From: Tausonia pullulans | Lineage: Eukaryota > Basidiomycota > Tremellomycetes > Cystofilobasidiales > Mrakiaceae | DNA length: 64,000 nucleotides | Direction: 5' to 3' | Assembly: GCA_951802195.1 (NCBI GenBank) | Contig: OX637620.1 | Coordinates: forward strand, 496,001 to 560,000 | In this document: positions 19,878-30,291 of the stretch, one piece after another | Numbering within the stretch: position 1 is the stretch's first letter | Layout: every line of letters begins with the position of its first letter | Notes under the pieces: generated by a model | What the model was told of the DNA's origin: nothing | What the model saw: the letters and a program-made list of their open reading frames with translations, nothing else | The model's database searches: none | Program-made: the position numbers and the translations under genes

Positions 19878-22800
19878 ATGGCACGCTCACATAGGCATAC
19901 AGCCCACTACCTCGCGTCCATCGCCAGGCCCAGCCAGCACCCCTCCCCGCTCGCACGCGCCGTCGACGCAGCGCCCGCCGGGGCGGCGCAGGACAGTCCG
20001 TCAGCAGCGTCGGCGCCGGCGGGCAGGTCCTCCGCGAGGGACACCCTGCTTGGGCGTGTCGTCGCCCTCCTCGACGACGACGACGAGGAGGAGCTCAAGG
20101 CCGTGCTCAGCGCCGAGCTCGCGCCCGCCAAGGTGCGTTCTCGCATACGCGCCGGGATCGTATCGCCATGCGGGACGCTCCGCCAGTCCTGCGTCCACGC
20201 CTTCCGTCGACGTCTTGCTCTTGCTGTCCCTCCAGAGGCGGCGTGGCGCCCACCCAGCTGACGGATGTCCTGCTCCTACAGGTGGATGACGCGGTTCTCG
20301 AGTCGCACATCCTCGCGCTCATGCATCGTCATCGAGGTGGGCCCAATCCCCTATGGCGGGGCGGCCATCTCCTGGCTGGCCCTCCACCTTCGCGTCTAGC
20401 GAGGTTCGCTGACCCTCTCCCCCACCCCCCACGTCCGCTCCTCCCTACCCTCGCATGGTTCATTTTTTTTTATCCCTAGATGATCTCAACGGTGTCCCCT
20501 TCACCCCTTCGGTCCTGACGCCCAAGCGGACCGTCTCGCGTCCCAACAACCCATCGACGGCGACGCTGAGCAAGACCATCCCCTTCCGGCCTCTCGCCCA
20601 CGCGCGTCCCCACTCGCCCTCGACGGCGGCGTCGTCGGCGTCGAGCTCCCTCACGGGGGCGGGCTCGCCTCCCTCGTCGTTCAACGGCGGAGGAAGTGCC
20701 TTCCTCCTCGGAGGGGCAGCCGGTCAGTCGCTCGGTGTCCATGGGTCCTCTACCGCGTCATCGTCGTCGTCGTCGTCGTCGTCGACGACCGCGGGGGCAA
20801 CAGGCTCCTCGCCGAGTCCCAAGCCCCCCCAGACTCTCCCCATCACGAGTCCCATTGGGAGCCCGCTTGTGAGCCCTCGGATCCTTAACGCGTCGGCTGT
20901 CGAGTTCAGGCCCTCTCCCAAGCCCGCGACGGCCCAGCCGATGGCGGACGGGAACGCCGGTGGCAGTTGGCCTGCCTCGACATCGTCATCGCCCGCCCCG
21001 CCTCTCATGAGGTCCATCTCGGCGAGCCTCTCGTACATCACTCCCCCGGTCTCGGCGGCTCTGGCGGCTCCGGCATCGGCGTACTCGACGGCCCGGATCG
21101 ACGACGACGACGACGACTTCTCGCCCTTTGGCAACCCGACGATGTCCTCACCTTACCCGCCGCCCGCTGCCACGTATTCGCTCGGCCCACAAGACTCGGA
21201 CTCGTCCTGGCCCTCGTCCTCAACTGGGTCTGGGTCGTACTCCTCCTCCACCTCGTTTCAGATCGATGAGACGGGCGGCGATCCCTCCGGCGCGTCGTAC
21301 CTCGACGCATCCGCCGGGATGCGACCGATCGATCTCCTCGCGTCCATTTTCACCTCCTTGTCCCAGCACGAGCTCGAAGTCGCCCTCCACAGGCACGGCT
21401 ACGATCTTGACTCGACGATGCACCACCTCATGAACGTCGAGGATGGCGCGGCGACCCGCGTCGTTGCGTCGGGGCTTATTTCCTCCCCGGTCGCGCCGAA
21501 GCCGTTCGTCCCGCGAGAGGGGTACGTCGTTGCTGGCGGGAGGAACGGGCTTGCGTCCATCTCGACGGCGAACCTTGGGGGAGGCGCTGCTGGATCGGGA
21601 GCAGGCGGCGTCAACGGAGGAAGCATGAGCCCGACGAGGCTTGGGTCGAGGAGTCCCTTTGGTGGGCGGGTCTGTCGGTACTACCTCCAGGGCGAGTGCC
21701 GTCGCGCCGACTGCCGGTTCAGGTGAGTGCTTGTCGGATGCGTTAGGCTTTGCATGTCATGCAACTAACCCTGGAGTTGTTCAGCCACGACATCGAGCGC
21801 GCTCTGTGTCGGTTCTGGCTTCGCGGGCAGTGCGCCAAGGGCGGTGGGTCGACGAAACTCTGTTGCTCTTGAACCGGGCAAGATACTGATGTCCCTCTCT
21901 CCCTTTCCTCTCCAGACCAATGCGAGGTGAGGACGTGGCCGCCGACAAATGCTCTGTCCCTCGCCGGACGCTAACCTGACCTCCCCCCCAGTTCATCCAC
22001 AACCTTCCAAGCGGCTTCGATCCCGCCGCTCTCTCCAAGGCCATCTCCAATATCGAACTCTCCGACCCTTCCCTCACCGCCAACGGCAGCGGCAGCCGCA
22101 TCGCTGCCGCTGCTGGACGCAGCGTCCCCGGCACTCCGCCTGCCGTTCCGGAGGACTTCCCAGAACTTGGCGCTGCCGCTGGAAGCTTGACCAAGGCGCG
22201 CTTGGGCTCGTCGTCACAGCAGCAGCAGCAGCAGCAGGCGAAACTTGATCCGGCGAGGGCGCGGTTCTCGTCGTGCGTAGTCATTGATAGACTGGCAAGT
22301 CTTCTTCTCTGTGTGTGCACCTCTGACGTGTCTGCCTGTCTTATCTACCAGAGCTGTGAAGAAAGCCGCTCCGGCGTTCCCCAACGTGCTTCGTTACTCG
22401 GCCGCCACAGCCGCACCCTCCTCTTCAACTTCCTCTGCTGCAGCCGCAGCTGCTTCCTCCGGTGCCGGTGCCCTGACTCCAACCCCCGCCACCGCCTTTT
22501 CCACCCCTCGTCCAACCCCCTCCCCGCGTCTCACCCTCCGACCCCCAACCCTCCTCCCAACGCTCCCTACAGGCGCCGCCACCAATGTTGCGTACCTCTC
22601 CGCTCGGTCTCACGCCCTCCAACTGGGAGCCCAGCGCAACTCTGCTCTCGCGAGAGCTGCGGAGGCCTGGAGGAGGGGGGATGGAGCTGGAGCCAAGAAG
22701 TTCTCGAGAGAGGGGCAGGAGTTGAATGAGAAGATGAACGTCGAGGGGGCGGTGGCGGCTGACAAGTGAGTAGGGGTTTGACATCGGTGGGGCGTATACA

Positions 22801-23431
22801 CACCCAACTTCCTTCATTTGGCTGACCCACTCGCTTTGGGACGGTAGGCTCGTCCGGGACCGCAAGCGCCTCGTCCAAGAAGCCGTCCGCACCCGAGACA
22901 GCTCGTGGTCGACGGACCCGCTCGACCGCGCCCGCCGAGGCCGAGACGCCGGTGGTGGACTCGGCGTCTGCCTAGGTGTTGCCTCTCCCTCTTCCTCTTC
23001 GTCCGCAGCACCGACGACCTCTTCCGGTGGATCCGCGGTCGTCGGCCTCGGCGCCTCTGAGCGCGAAGAGGTCCTCGTCGATTTGCATGCCCTGCACGGC
23101 AAGGAGGCCGTCGACGTGCTCGAGGCGTTCTTGATCGACTTGGAGAACGAGCATTTCCGTGGGTTGGCGTATGCGTTGGTGGGGGAGGAGAAGCACACAG
23201 GGACCCAGGATGTTGGCAGGGGCGCGGGGAAGGTCAGGCTGGCTGGGGCGGTGAAGGAGTGGCTTGCAAACTGGGGTACGTCGTCATCGTTCGCTCGGTC
23301 TTCGTGTGGGTGTGCTCTAGGCGTTGGGCTGACTGACCGACCGCTTTCCCATTGTCCCATTGTCAGGCTACCCATGGTCTGAGAGTAGAGGCGTGCTGTG
23401 CATCGACCCTCTCACGTACTACGCCAGTTGA
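19878..23431 (+). CDS. CCCH zinc-finger, CUE-like and Smr-domain protein
   Basis: Nine exons join in one frame to 936 residues. An N-terminal segment (RDTLLGRVVALLDD) is followed by a Ser/Pro-rich linker with a poly-Ser run. A CUE/UBA-like helix bundle follows (LLASIFTSLSQHELEVALHR). Two CCCH fingers come next: CRYYLQGEC...C...H and CRFWLRGQC...C...H. After a poly-Gln run come a DUF1771-type helix (RSHALQLGAQRNSALARAAE) and a Smr domain (VDLHALHGKEAVDVLEAFL), ending PLTYYAS. Smr domains act on RNA or in ribosome rescue, and CUE domains bind ubiquitin, so a role in RNA-linked ubiquitin quality control is inferred. Exon 5 is only 11 nt (21916-21926) and encodes a zinc-ligand Cys. Confidence 0.9.
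20757..20788 (+). repeat. TCG trinucleotide run coding for poly-Ser
   Basis: About ten TCG/TCA codons in frame within the linker of the CCCH/Smr protein. The reverse strand reads as poly-Asp, so coding strand matters in annotation. Confidence 0.9.
22219..22239 (+). repeat. CAG run coding for poly-Gln
   Basis: Seven CAG codons in frame in the CCCH/Smr protein, just before the splice donor at 22273. Confidence 0.92.
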
Positions 23432-23487
23432 TAAGACGCTCTTCTCCTTGTGTTCGGCTGGTGGTGCTCCCGTTCAGAAGAGAGTGC

Positions 23488-23492
<5 letters not shown>

Positions 23493-23525
<33 letters not shown>
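23493..23525. repeat. GA microsatellite downstream of the Smr gene
   Basis: (GA)n of about 16 units about 60 bases after the stop codon, probably in the 3' UTR. Confidence 0.9.
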
Positions 23526-23528
<3 letters not shown>

Positions 23529-23747
23529 CTGGCAATCGCTTTCTGCGTCGGCGAGAGACTCACGCAGTCGACACCCGACCCTGTCAAGCGCTGCCGGCCG
23601 TTTCCATCCTCATCTAGTCAAAACTTCCGCCCCCTTCTCACTTTCCTCCATTCCACTAAGCTTTTTCTACACCCCCGGCCACCACGGCACCCCGGTCACC
23701 CTCGCCCTCACCTAGTTCATACCTCCCGAATCTCCTCAGGGTGGTTC

Positions 23748-24371
23748 TCATCGTCCCCTTCTCCTCCCCACCCTTGAACGCCTTCGCCCCATCTTTTCCC
23801 TGCTCCCGCAGCCTCCCCCCCTCCCCCTCCCCTCCTCCTCCGCATCGAGGCAGAGCTGATTCGCCGAGGGCGGTATGGCGAGCGTCGTGAAGAGCGCGAT
23901 GGAGATCGCTGAGATGGCCGCTCCGACGAGGGACGTCCCGCCCAATCTCGTCTGGATGCCAATATTGCGAGGTAGCTGAAACACGCCGCCATAAACACGG
24001 CGTCGTCTGAGGGAACGTCTTGAACCCTGAAGTGAAGATTCGGTTGAGTGGCTCGATGGCTGTTTTTGGATGACGGAATGAAGGCGGGAGAGGGGGGGAG
24101 GGGGGGGGGGGGGGGCGAGGATGGAGATGGTGAGGACGAAGAAGACGACGTTGGCGCATGGGAGAGCGAGCGAGGAGGCGATCTCGACAGGAAGGGGGAG
24201 GGGGATGCTCTCGAGGGTGGGGTGCGGAAAGAGGACACGGTAGTGGAGGGATGGTGAGAGTGCGTCCTGGCTGAAAGCTTGAAAGATCGTTACCTCGGTG
24301 ATGGCTGGATGACAAGAGGCTTGGTTCGTTCCCGTTCGCCTGACCTGTCTGAGTCTCCCTTCAACGCCCAT
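23748..24371 (-). CDS. Candidate small membrane protein (weak)
   Basis: This open minus-strand frame has two hydrophobic stretches, ALPCANVVFFVLTISILAP and SLVGAAISAISIALFTTLAI, separated by a poly-Pro run and a basic segment (GSRRSLRRRRVYGG). I recognise no family. The ATG lies only 20 bases from the start of the plus-strand gene at 24391, which is too close for two normal promoters. If real, the true start is therefore probably internal and an intron may be present. The poly-Pro and G-run region at 24080-24115 could also make the frame a composition artefact. Confidence 0.3.
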   Translation of the reverse strand: MGVEGRLRQVRRTGTNQASCHPAITEVTIFQAFSQDALSPSLHYRVLFPHPTLESIPLPLPVEIASSLALPCANVVFFVLTISILAPPPPPPPLSRLHSVIQKQPSSHSTESSLQGSRRSLRRRRVYGGVFQLPRNIGIQTRLGGTSLVGAAISAISIALFTTLAIPPSANQLCLDAEEEGRGRGGGCGSREKMGRRRSRVGRRRGR

Positions 24372-24390
24372 TTATCCAATCCTCCAATCC

Positions 24391-25019
24391 ATGCCCCCCA
24401 ATCTACCCGTCCTCTTTACAGGTCTCCCTGTCGGTCACGCCGCGCTTCCGAGCCATATCGACCAAACCAAGCTCAAGGCTGCCCTCGACCAGGTGGAGGC
24501 GGAACTCGCCGCTTCCCGTGCGCGTGCCTTTCAGCTTGTCTGGACTTGGGCACCAACTGATCCAGGTGTTTTCTTCGCTTAGCCTACGACGGTGAGGCGT
24601 ATTGGATCGGTCCTGAGGATCCGGACAGCAAGTGGATCGACAAGCTGAAGGAGAAGGACTGGCGAGGTGAGCGCTCCCCCCCCCCAACCCCCAAACCCCA
24701 ACTCCAATCGCATGGCCCACAGCTCTCTGAGTCCCAAGCGATGCGCGCATTCATTCTCATTGCTCTTCCTCCCCCTTTCTTGCAGCCGTTGTCATCGGTT
24801 TCGGGGTCCGAGGTAACCCTGGACTCACGTGCGTCGCACGCGGTGGTAGTGCTGGCTGGCCCGCCCGCGTATGCCAAGGCTGATTTTCTCAACGGCAGGG
24901 AGTTCTTCGAGAAGCTTGTCAACCTCACCCGGATCCACGCTCCCAACGCCGTCTTTTGCTTCAACTCGTCGCCGGACTCCACGATGGCAAGCATCGAGAG
25001 GAACTTGCCGGCCCAGTGA
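24391..25019 (+). CDS. Small conserved-looking protein of unknown function
   Basis: Four exons (24391-24517, 24583-24666, 24786-24828, 24899-25019) join to 124 residues with standard GT-AG sites. The sequence begins MPPNLPVLFTGLPVGHAALP. It contains YWIGPEDPDSKWIDKL, a hydrophobic strand then glycine-rich loop (AVVIGFGVRGNPGLT), and RIHAPNAVFCFNSSPDSTM, ending LPAQ. The alternation of strand and helix looks like a small alpha/beta, Rossmann-like fold, but no catalytic motif stands out. It is convergent with ERG8, 240 bases apart. The intact frame across three introns is good evidence that it is a real gene. Confidence 0.75.
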
Positions 25020-25162
25020 GCTGCGAGTGGAGGTGAGAGCAGCTGATCGAAGGACCGGATCGTAAGAAGGTAGATGTCTGACGGGTCGATGCCCTCCCTC
25101 GCAGGAGTCGGCTGAACGAGGTTCGATCTATGTAACCAAGCTGCAAGATTTTCCGGCAGAGT

Positions 25163-25192
25163 GAAAGAGAGAGAGAAAGAGAGAGAGAGAGC
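25163..25192. repeat. GA microsatellite between convergent genes
   Basis: GAGAGAGAGAAAGAGAGAGAGAGAG, shared 3' region of the small protein gene and ERG8. Confidence 0.85.
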
Positions 25193-25257
25193 CTTGCGCG
25201 TTCTCATACACGCCCCTCCGAACCACGTGGAAACCGATCTGTCCAAAAGCCCATTAA

Positions 25258-27213
25258 TTATTCCCTAGCGAGGATCTCTCCGAGACCCTTGACGTCTTCG
25301 ATCTTCTCGATCTTGAGCCCTCCACTCGGCTCAGCCCGCGCCGAAAGCGGGCAAACGCTCATTTCGGTCCAGCTCGTCCAGACCTTCTCAACCTGCTCCG
25401 CCGGCGTTGGCGACTTGGCTGAGGCCGGCGCGTCGACGACGAGGACCCAGACGGCGTCGAAACCGCCGGCTGGGAAGCAGTCAGAGCGGGCGTGCGCACA
25501 GTAGGGTCATCAGTGAGGCGACAGGGAGGAGGGCAGAGGGCTCCTTGGCAGCTCACCTCCAGGGACACCACAGCCGAGGACACCCGTGCACTCGAGGCAG
25601 GCGTCGAGGAGCTTGGTCTGCGAGTCGGGCTCGATCGGGACGCCAGAGAGCTCACCCATCTTCTTCATGAGCGAGCGAATCGTCTGCGAGGCGCAGAAGA
25701 AGAGTGGTACAAGAGATCAAAACGGGGATCGAGGTACTCAGCGAGAGGGGGAGGGGGGCTAGACAAACCTGAGTCTGACTGCGAGTGGTGCCGAGGACTT
25801 CAAGAGCCGAGAGAAGGTCGCCGGTCGCGCCATTGAACCACTGCGCAGTTCAATATCAGCAATCAGCACCTATTAACGAAGCAAGCTCTCTTGGACGTCC
25901 ACTCACATCCTGAGCGTAATTATCCGATGCAATCCTGAGTGCCTCATCGTACAGCGGGCGCGACATCTCGGCCATGGTCGACAGCGTGTCGACCATGACG
26001 GCGAGCGCCTCATTCGCGTTCGAGATCGTCCTCCACAGAAGATCAGCTTTTGGAGGAGAAACATCGTCAGTCAGGGCAGTCGTGCCAAAGAGAAAGCGGA
26101 CATATCCACGAACCCGTCTCCTTTTCGGCAGATTTCCAGCCGAGAACCTTGCCCACGAGAGACGGGGTATCGCTGCCGGCGTCAACGTCTGCGAGCATGA
26201 GCCGGGTGCCAGGCGGGAGGGAGAACTGCTTGACCTCGTTCGTCCACCTGGGGTTGGAGGCGAGCAGAGAAGGGAGGAGCTCGCCCTTGGCCTGGGAGGC
26301 CTGTCTGTCAGTTCCAGACGCGACATCGGGAGACAGACGGCCGAGTCCGACATCTCACCCCCTCGTCGCTCATGAGGTCCTCGAGCGCTTCCTTGCCAAA
26401 CTTGCGGTACAGCTGGGACCCCCAGACGGCGCTACTGACGTCGAACCCGGAGCCAACCTTGCCTTGGGCGTAGCAGTGGCAGTACTGCGCGACGTTGTGG
26501 AGCAGCTGCATGTCCTCGTTGGCGCCCGAGGAGAACGCCGATGCGGGAACGGCTCCGAGGTGGAGGAGGAGGGCAGCGCAGAGGGAGGTAATGAGGGCTG
26601 CTGAAGAGCCGAGCCCGGTCTTGTGAACCGAGGCGAGCGTATTGTTGGTGGGCGAGAAGGGAGGGAGATGCGAGAGGGAGGCAATGGAGAGAGGGAGCGA
26701 GAGCGACTCGAGCTTTGGGGCGAACAGACAGGGGAAAGCCGTCAGTCCGGCCTGTTCTGGCTTGCCCCGGCGAGGAGACGATGAAACCATCCGCCAACTC
26801 ACCTGCTTCCTCTGGGAATAAAAGTCATTGTCTCCGAGAATGACAATCTCCATACCTTGGGCGATAACGCCGGCGATCTTGTCGCGTCCGACGCGTTCCT
26901 CCGCGACCTTGAGGCTCTTCTCGACCGCTATCCGGACAAACTTGTTCTTCCCGCCTTTAGACTCCTCCTCCTTGACGGATCCGGTGTTGCTATCGACCGA
27001 GTAGACCCACTCAGCCTCGCAGAACTGGGGCGACCGCACGGTGATTGTTGGCGAGGCGGTCGAGGGTGTCGAAATGACCGTGTAGAACCTCGACGACGTC
27101 GAGATGACGAGACCGCGGTGGGCTGGGTCGAGTACCAGGTAGCCTCCGGCGATGAGGACCTTGCCCGGACTTGAAACGATTGTAGGAGAAGCGGTCATGG
27201 CGGTGGGTGTCAA
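25258..27213 (-). CDS. ERG8: Phosphomevalonate kinase
   Basis: Converts mevalonate 5-phosphate to the diphosphate in the mevalonate pathway feeding ergosterol, carotenoids and isoprenoids. GHMP-kinase features: N-terminal SSPGKVLIAGGYLVLDP, the glycine/serine ATP loop KTGLGSSAALITSL, the helix KVGSGFDVSSAVWGS, and a C-terminal GVPGAGGFDAVWVLV (GHMP motif 3). The first exon runs 27213-26803. A start at 27198 (MTASPTIV) is equally possible, since the two ATGs are in frame 15 bases apart. Several short introns follow. The protein ends GLGEILARE with TAA at 25258. Length (about 500 residues) fits fungal Erg8. It lies head-to-tail with the downstream Zn2Cys6 gene, with no visible functional link. 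Confidence 0.93.
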
Positions 27214-27411
27214 GGAACGACTAGCGAGAGGTGGAGGGGAAGACGTCGACTGAGTGCCGCCCGCTCAGGCCTCCGTCGCGTCGTGCCTCGCTCTCCACTC
27301 TCGTTCGATTCAGGCATATGCGTCGGTCGTCAAGGTGAGTGCAGGAGTGGTGGAGGTCATGATAGAGGTACAATACACACAAAAGAAGAAGAACAAGGAA
27401 AAACAGGGAGT

Positions 27412-29911
27412 CTAGAGAACGGCAGCGTCACCTTTCCCGCCGCCCGTGACGAACTGGCGGCGGATCTCCTCGAGAGAGTCTGCCGAGTGGCCAGCGTTCT
27501 CCCACACGAAGCTGACCTCTCGCAGGAAGGCTATTACATCTGTAAACATGCTGAGAGCTTTCTCAACGTCTTGACCGTCGGGGTCCTGGATGATGCCCAA
27601 GGCGAAGAAAATGAGGATCCCGCCGGCCGTGTGGGCAAAGCTGGAAGGCACAGAATCAGCATCGGTCTACAGACAAGAGGACCTACATATTTACATACTG
27701 CTGCTGACTGAGCACGCCCTCGCGTGCACCGAAAAAAGTCTGGTGCTTCAGGATGAGCGAGATCATCGACGCCGCACCCCTACACCTGCGGACCACGGCC
27801 GGATCTGGCGGGCTCTTGTCGGCCGGAAAGAGGAAGGGCCGCCAAAGGAGGATGACAACATCATGGAACATGGCGTTGTTGCTGAGGAAGCTGAAGTCAG
27901 GCATTATGATCAGCTTGGCGTGGAGCGACGCAGGAACGAGGGGACCGGCTTACTGGCTGGGTACGCTGCCCAGGGGCGTGTTGTCGTCAACCTTCAACGA
28001 GGGCGGGAGGCTCGCGAACCTAAGGAGTCTCTTCTCAGACCACAGACGGAGAGGAGAAGAAGGAACATAGAGAGAACGAGACGTACCAAGAGAGGAGTTC
28101 AGCATCCAGTGCGTCGCGGAGTAGGATTTGCTCCTCCGGAGTGTGTTCAAGCACGTAGACGCTCTCGACAATCCTCGAAGCGATGGCGCAGAGCCGGGCC
28201 AGGTACGCGTGGCCGACTCGTGGTGGACAGGGCGTATCGATGAAGGTCGGTATCGGTGGCAACTCTTGAGTGATGAAGTGTCTCGGCAAGCCTGACTCGC
28301 GGCCGAGGTAGGTGCACCACAGGCTAGGCGAAAGAAGTGTGCGTTGTTGAGTTGTTCAGCATGTGTACTTCACCGCTTGTGAAAAAGATCAATTCCTCAC
28401 GTGTCATAGATCGCTGCAGTCCAAAATACCTGGCATCGATCGAAGAGGAGGTCGAGGAGGTCATCGGCGAGCCCATCGCCTTGAGGCAGTGGCCGGTGGT
28501 CAATGTGTAGTCGGACTGACGACAGTGCGGTCAGTTGAATGGATTCCAATCGAAAGCAAACGCATCGCACTCACAGTCCTGCGTCAAGCTGAAAATCATT
28601 CAGAAAGAACTGGAATAAGCTCTTCGCTGCCATTGAAGAAACCGAGACTGGTCAAATTCACGCTAGTGCCAATCCGTGGTACATCATCGCCATCCGGTCC
28701 CTCCCTCGGCCGACATGCCACGCCGTGAGGACAAAGAGTCCGCGGATCGTCGCCAGATTGGGATCCGCGCACTCGCTCTCAACGTAGCTCTGAGCGGCCT
28801 TGGCGAATGTATTGCCTCTGTCGGCGAATGATTCGGTTATGACGTGCGTTGTCCAGAGCTCCTCCGAAATGTAACGGGCACCCGTGGCGAGGACGCCGAG
28901 ATGGAGAAACGGGCTGAAGTGGTTGGTCCGAGTGAGCGAGGCAAGTCCCTGCTGGAACGGTACTTCGTCGATGAGGAATCCAAAGGCAAACTGTCGAGCG
29001 AAGGCGAGATAGACGACGAGGGAGTGAAAATCCGGCGGCATTGGGAAGGGGAGGTATGAGTCCGGGTTCGGCACGGCTGGAGGGAAGGCGGCGAAGAGAG
29101 AAGGGCCATCGGCAGGATTCGTTCTGAAGAAGCTTGAAGTCGGGCCGGAGTATCTGGAGCCCAGCGACCAAAATGAGGTGAAGAGATGGAAGGCGATCAA
29201 GACCCGGTGCAGGAAAGGAGAAGGTTACATGTTGTCAGTGTCTAGACCGAACTCGAGAGAAACACACGCAGCTGACCATATGGCGAACCATAGCAGGTAG
29301 CCACTCACCTCAAAGCCCCATTGTTATCGAGTGTGAGCGAACCCGAGCTCAGATGAAGCGGCGTGGTCAGGGCGAGCGGGAACTCGCGCGCCGTCGGCGC
29401 TGACTGGGCGACCTTGAGCTGGGCCTCAAGCTCAGTTATTCGTGCCTCGAGGGACCGCATGGGCGTGGCGTGCTGCTTGAATCTGCTCAATCAAAGAACG
29501 ATGAGCGGATTCTTGCTCCTGTGTCAGACTTCGACTCGTCGCGACTGCCGCTGCAGGAATGAACGAACGACGCACTTGCGACCATCCGAGGCTGTTCTCC
29601 GGCACTCCCCCGGCGTCTCGCGACGCACACACTGGGCGCAGGGAGTAGCTGAGTCGCACTTTGATCTGAGGGTCCGACAGCTGTCGAGGACAGATGGACG
29701 AAGTGAGCTTATGAGATTGCGAGGCGAGAGCTGAGACGAGTAGCGAGGAGACAAGGACGGGAAACGTCGACGCGGGCGAGCCCGGCCGGGGTCAACGGAC
29801 GCACCTGATGCAGGCCGTTGTGACGTTCCGCCTGGGATGCGAGCTCTTGCGCTTGTGGACTGGGCTGCTGTCATCCGTATGCGACATTGGCGACAGACTC
29901 GGGTCTGACAT
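27412..29911 (-). CDS. Zn2Cys6 fungal transcription factor
   Basis: The start at 29911 gives MSDPSLSPMSHTDD and a basic lead-in (KRKSSHPRRN). The binuclear zinc cluster is C-x2-C-x6-C-x5-C-x2-C-x7-C. An intron splits it between the first and second cysteines: ACI in exon 1, SCRTLRSKC then CAQC and GEC in exon 2. A short coiled coil follows (LEARITELEAQLKVA), then a fungal_trans-type regulatory region with WHVGRGRDRMAMMYHGLAL, and the protein ends GGGKGDAAVL. It should bind CGG-type half sites as a dimer. The target genes cannot be inferred: neighbours are ERG8 and a deubiquitinase, not a metabolic cluster. The middle exons are short and my internal boundaries are not all exact. Confidence 0.87.
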
Positions 29912-30224
29912 AGAAGGAAGTAGAGGTCGGCGGACAGGGCGGGCGTCGAATGGGAAACAGAGAGTTCGGGAAGGAAACTACAGACGGACGGCTTTGTCCC
30001 GCGGGATCGCACGACAGCATCAGTGAGAGGAGAGGCGTGCCATTCGTTATTCGGAAAAGAAGCACGTCGTCACATCTTGCCTGCATGACGAGCTTAGGAA
30101 AAGAACATTACGTTCTGTCATGGATCCAACTTACATCAAGCAATTTATACGCGAAAATTTGGCTTGAAAGGCAAAAACTTCAACTGAAGAGGCGATGAAG
30201 GTAGGCAAAGCCGGTAATGCAAAA

Positions 30225-30239
30225 GGGGGGGGGGGGGGG
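30225..30239. repeat. Poly-G tract
   Basis: A run of about 15 G lies between the Zn2Cys6 gene promoter and the 3' end of the deubiquitinase gene. Confidence 0.9.
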
Positions 30240-30291
30240 TCGTGAAAAGGCATGTTAAGAAACCACTCTCTCTTAAGAAACCACCTCTACC

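Noticed and set aside
19460-20330. Several long overlapping frames on both strands
   Set aside because: GC-rich composition removes stop codons; only the spliced plus-strand gene from 19878 has domains and consistent exons.
20724-21134. Minus-strand frame with poly-Asp
   Set aside because: It is the reverse of the TCG poly-Ser codons in the CCCH/Smr gene.
24531-29911. A metabolic gene cluster around ERG8 and the Zn2Cys6 factor
   Set aside because: Neighbours are unrelated housekeeping genes, with no transporter or tailoring enzymes adjacent.
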